Shown: positions 21,984 to 23,295 of the stretch, piece after piece
Layout of the letters: every line of letters starts with the position of its first letter
Numbering within the stretch: position 1 is the stretch's first letter
Assembly (NCBI GenBank): GCA_020052975.1
Contig: JAGVOC010000342.1
Location: 1-23,295, forward strand
DNA length: 23,295 nucleotides
Origin: Desulfobacterales bacterium
GTDB lineage: Bacteria > Desulfobacterota > Desulfobacteria > Desulfobacterales > RPRI01
Direction of reading: 5' to 3'
Notes under the pieces: generated by a model
What the model saw: the letters and a program-made list of their open reading frames with translations, nothing else
Database searches by the model: none
What the model was told of the DNA's origin: nothing
Program-made: the position numbers and the translations under genes

Positions 21984-22865
21984 GTTATCACTCCTCACCA
22001 AACGCTTGGCGTCACAGATCAGCGCCACCGCTGCATCAGGACCGCGCTTAATATCTTGGAGCTCAATCATTCGTTCAGCTACCCACACCGACGCTCTGCC
22101 GACCGTGAATAGTGCTCCAGTGAGAGCAGACCAGACGGCTCCCCCCAGAGCTGCACCTATGCCTGCGCCTGCCCCCAAGGATATTAATCCCTCCCAGCTA
22201 AAGATCGAACTCAATGCTCCCGTTGTCGTCTTGAGCCCGTGTTTACGAATCGCCCACTCATAGTCTTCAATCCTGCTCGCGATAAGGTCCCTCGCATGTT
22301 CAACAGACTTTGCCGATAAACTGTATTCAAGCCAGAGCCTAAGCTCCCGGTACTTTCTTATAGCGTCCTTGTCGCTACGAAACTCGATTATTTGTGACCA
22401 GGATACATCGTCTTCGATGATTTCGGGCAAATTCTCCAGAGCTGCTTGGTAGACCAAGGTGTTGCCGATTGGATAATCTGACAAGTACCGTTCCTGCCTT
22501 TCATAGACCGGGGTGACAGAATGTCCGGATAGCCAAAGGCACTCCACTCTGATCCGCACGAAAAGCTCATCAATAATGTTGGACGTATCGTCTGCTGTAA
22601 ACATCGATATAGGGTTTTTCAATTTAGGGCTGTTATGGAGGAGTTGATCTTTCAATTCATTCCATCGAGTGTTCATTAAATCATCAACTTTGGGGACGTC
22701 GAATTTAATGCTTGATGGGATAATGGTGCGTTTATCTATCCAAGGCCACACGTAGATGCGGTCAAATAGTAAGGCTGCTCTCTTCGCAACCCGCGGTTGC
22801 GGACATGCGCATCTCTCGCCTGGCGTTGGTATGTTATATTTCGTGTTATATTTCGGGTTATTCAT
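21978..22865 (-). CDS. Cassette gene: 295-residue protein of unknown function
   Basis: No family is recognised with confidence. The N-terminus contains ALLFDRIYVWPW; the middle has FRSDKDAIRKYRELRLWLEYSL and a helical HARDLIASRIEDYEWAIRKHGL segment. A glycine/alanine-rich hydrophobic stretch (LISLGAGAGIGAALGGAVW, about residues 229-247) may enter or cross a membrane. Similar layouts, with FDRI near the start and a charged middle, occur in uncharacterised proteins of defence and cassette regions, but this is only an impression. The ATG lies about 8 bases after the GTTATGT core of attC site 1 and has no ribosome binding site, so expression would depend on upstream cassettes. It forms a complete cassette with attC site 2. 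Confidence 0.8.
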   Translation of the reverse strand: MNNPKYNTKYNIPTPGERCACPQPRVAKRAALLFDRIYVWPWIDKRTIIPSSIKFDVPKVDDLMNTRWNELKDQLLHNSPKLKNPISMFTADDTSNIIDELFVRIRVECLWLSGHSVTPVYERQERYLSDYPIGNTLVYQAALENLPEIIEDDVSWSQIIEFRSDKDAIRKYRELRLWLEYSLSAKSVEHARDLIASRIEDYEWAIRKHGLKTTTGALSSIFSWEGLISLGAGAGIGAALGGAVWSALTGALFTVGRASVWVAERMIELQDIKRGPDAAVALICDAKRLVRSDNT

Positions 22866-22871
22866 ATAATC

Positions 22872-22932
22872 ACATAACGCGCGGGTGAGACGCGCGTTTC
22901 CTGCGCATCGGTCTCAACCCGTATTGTTAGAA
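22872..22932 (-). other. Integron attC site 1
   Basis: On the minus strand the 61-base site runs TTCTAAC to GTTATGT. GGGTTGAGAC pairs with GTCTCACCC, leaving a single extra T in the 5' arm (extrahelical base). GCGC pairs with GCGC nearer the loop. This stem with cores TAAC and GTTA at its foot is typical of attC. It would be the end of an earlier cassette to the right, but no gene ends near it; the nearest is the transposase remnant 114 bp away. Confidence 0.8.
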
Positions 22933-22934
22933 TT

Positions 22935-22956
22935 ACTTCATTATATCCCATGAAGT
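22935..22956. other. Small inverted repeat right of attC site 1
   Basis: ACTTCAT and ATGAAGT are perfect 7-base inverted repeats with an 8-base loop. They lie in the 113-bp gap between attC site 1 and the transposase gene. No function is known. Confidence 0.4.
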
Positions 22957-23000
22957 ACGAATCGCTTCATTATTGCTACCAAGAAGTTTTGAAGGCTTAG

Positions 23001-23026
23001 GGGGCAGATAGGGGGGCAGATAGGGG
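23001..23026. repeat. Tandem GGGGCAGATAG repeat next to the transposase gene
   Basis: GGGGCAGATAG occurs twice (23001-23011 and 23013-23023) and is followed by GGGGACGTATTAC. G-rich sequences of this kind commonly lie at the ends of REP-associated tyrosine transposase genes, so this may be an element end. Confidence 0.5.
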
Positions 23027-23045
23027 ACGTATTACACTTACAAAC

Positions 23046-23295
23046 TTATTTTTCAAGAAGCAAATATTTATTCTCCCTTGCAAGTTTCTCTCCCCGTATT
23101 ACAGCTTTACCAACAGCTGTTACCGATTGATCCAGCCGCCTGGCAAGCGATACCATCGTCACCCCCAACTCTCTAACCGCCCAGTAACATAAAAGACTGC
23201 GTGCCTGAACTATTTCACGGTGTCTTCCGGCAGCCCAGATTCTCTCCTCCTCAATCTCCATAACATGGACTACTCTGGCCACTACATCTGTTAAC
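23046..23295 (-). CDS. C-terminal part of a REP-associated (IS200-like) tyrosine transposase, partial
   Basis: The minus-strand frame is open through the window edge; the GTG at 23282 is unlikely to be the true start. The visible part (about 82 residues) has QARSLLCYWAVRELGVTMVSLARRLDQSVTAVGKAV, a DnaA-like or simple helix-turn-helix tail. It is characteristic of the long form of REP-associated tyrosine transposases in deltaproteobacteria. The catalytic HUH domain and tyrosine would lie outside the window, so activity cannot be judged. Confidence 0.72.
   Translation of the reverse strand, partial: LTDVVARVVHVMEIEEERIWAAGRHREIVQARSLLCYWAVRELGVTMVSLARRLDQSVTAVGKAVIRGEKLARENKYLLLEK

Overview
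The window looks like part of a bacterial chromosome with moderate GC content. The mix of families suggests a deltaproteobacterial (Desulfobacterota-type) genome: a DUF362 protein, DUF4197, PilZ proteins, a half-length UPF0016 protein, a degenerate protein kinase next to a universal stress protein, and a REP-associated tyrosine transposase tail. This placement is an inference from gene content, not from a marker gene.

The left half (about 1-13,000) is mostly ordinary chromosome. On the plus strand it carries a radical SAM protein, transketolase with a small UPF0016 membrane protein, and RmuC. On the minus strand it carries YhbY and thiol peroxidase. A tight minus-strand operon (9930 to 6333) encodes a membrane-bound class III nucleotide cyclase and two LysM lipoproteins, one a polysaccharide deacetylase and one a TPR protein. 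A second minus-strand group (13025 to 10303) encodes a DUF4197 protein, a small LETM1-like membrane protein, a kinase-like protein and UspA; the last two overlap. A family of short palindromic repeats with ends like GACTTTTTACGAAGCCGTC is scattered through this half.

From about 13,300 the region becomes accessory and decayed. It holds an Ogt-type DNA repair methyltransferase whose stop codon lies in an attC-like site, fragments of a DUF4143-type ATPase and of a receiver domain, a PilZ gene with two compensating homopolymer frameshifts, and an intact PilZ gene.

From 15,835 to 21,338 there is a mosaic array. Full and partial copies of one 362-bp repeat separate unrelated minus-strand cargo: a flavin reductase with an Fe-S protein, a DUF362 protein with a membrane protein, a RelE/ParE-type toxin-antitoxin pair, and HicBA. 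One half of the repeat encodes, on the plus strand, the C-terminus of what looks like a serine recombinase. The other half places the same -10-like sequence and small palindrome in front of three unrelated operons.

The right end (21,331-22,932) carries three well-formed integron attC sites bounding two minus-strand gene cassettes of unknown function. No integron integrase is in the window, so this is a CALIN-like (integrase-less) cassette cluster or the end of a larger integron. The first attC shares its core site, GTTAAAT, with the end of the 362-bp repeat. A truncated transposase gene runs off the right edge.
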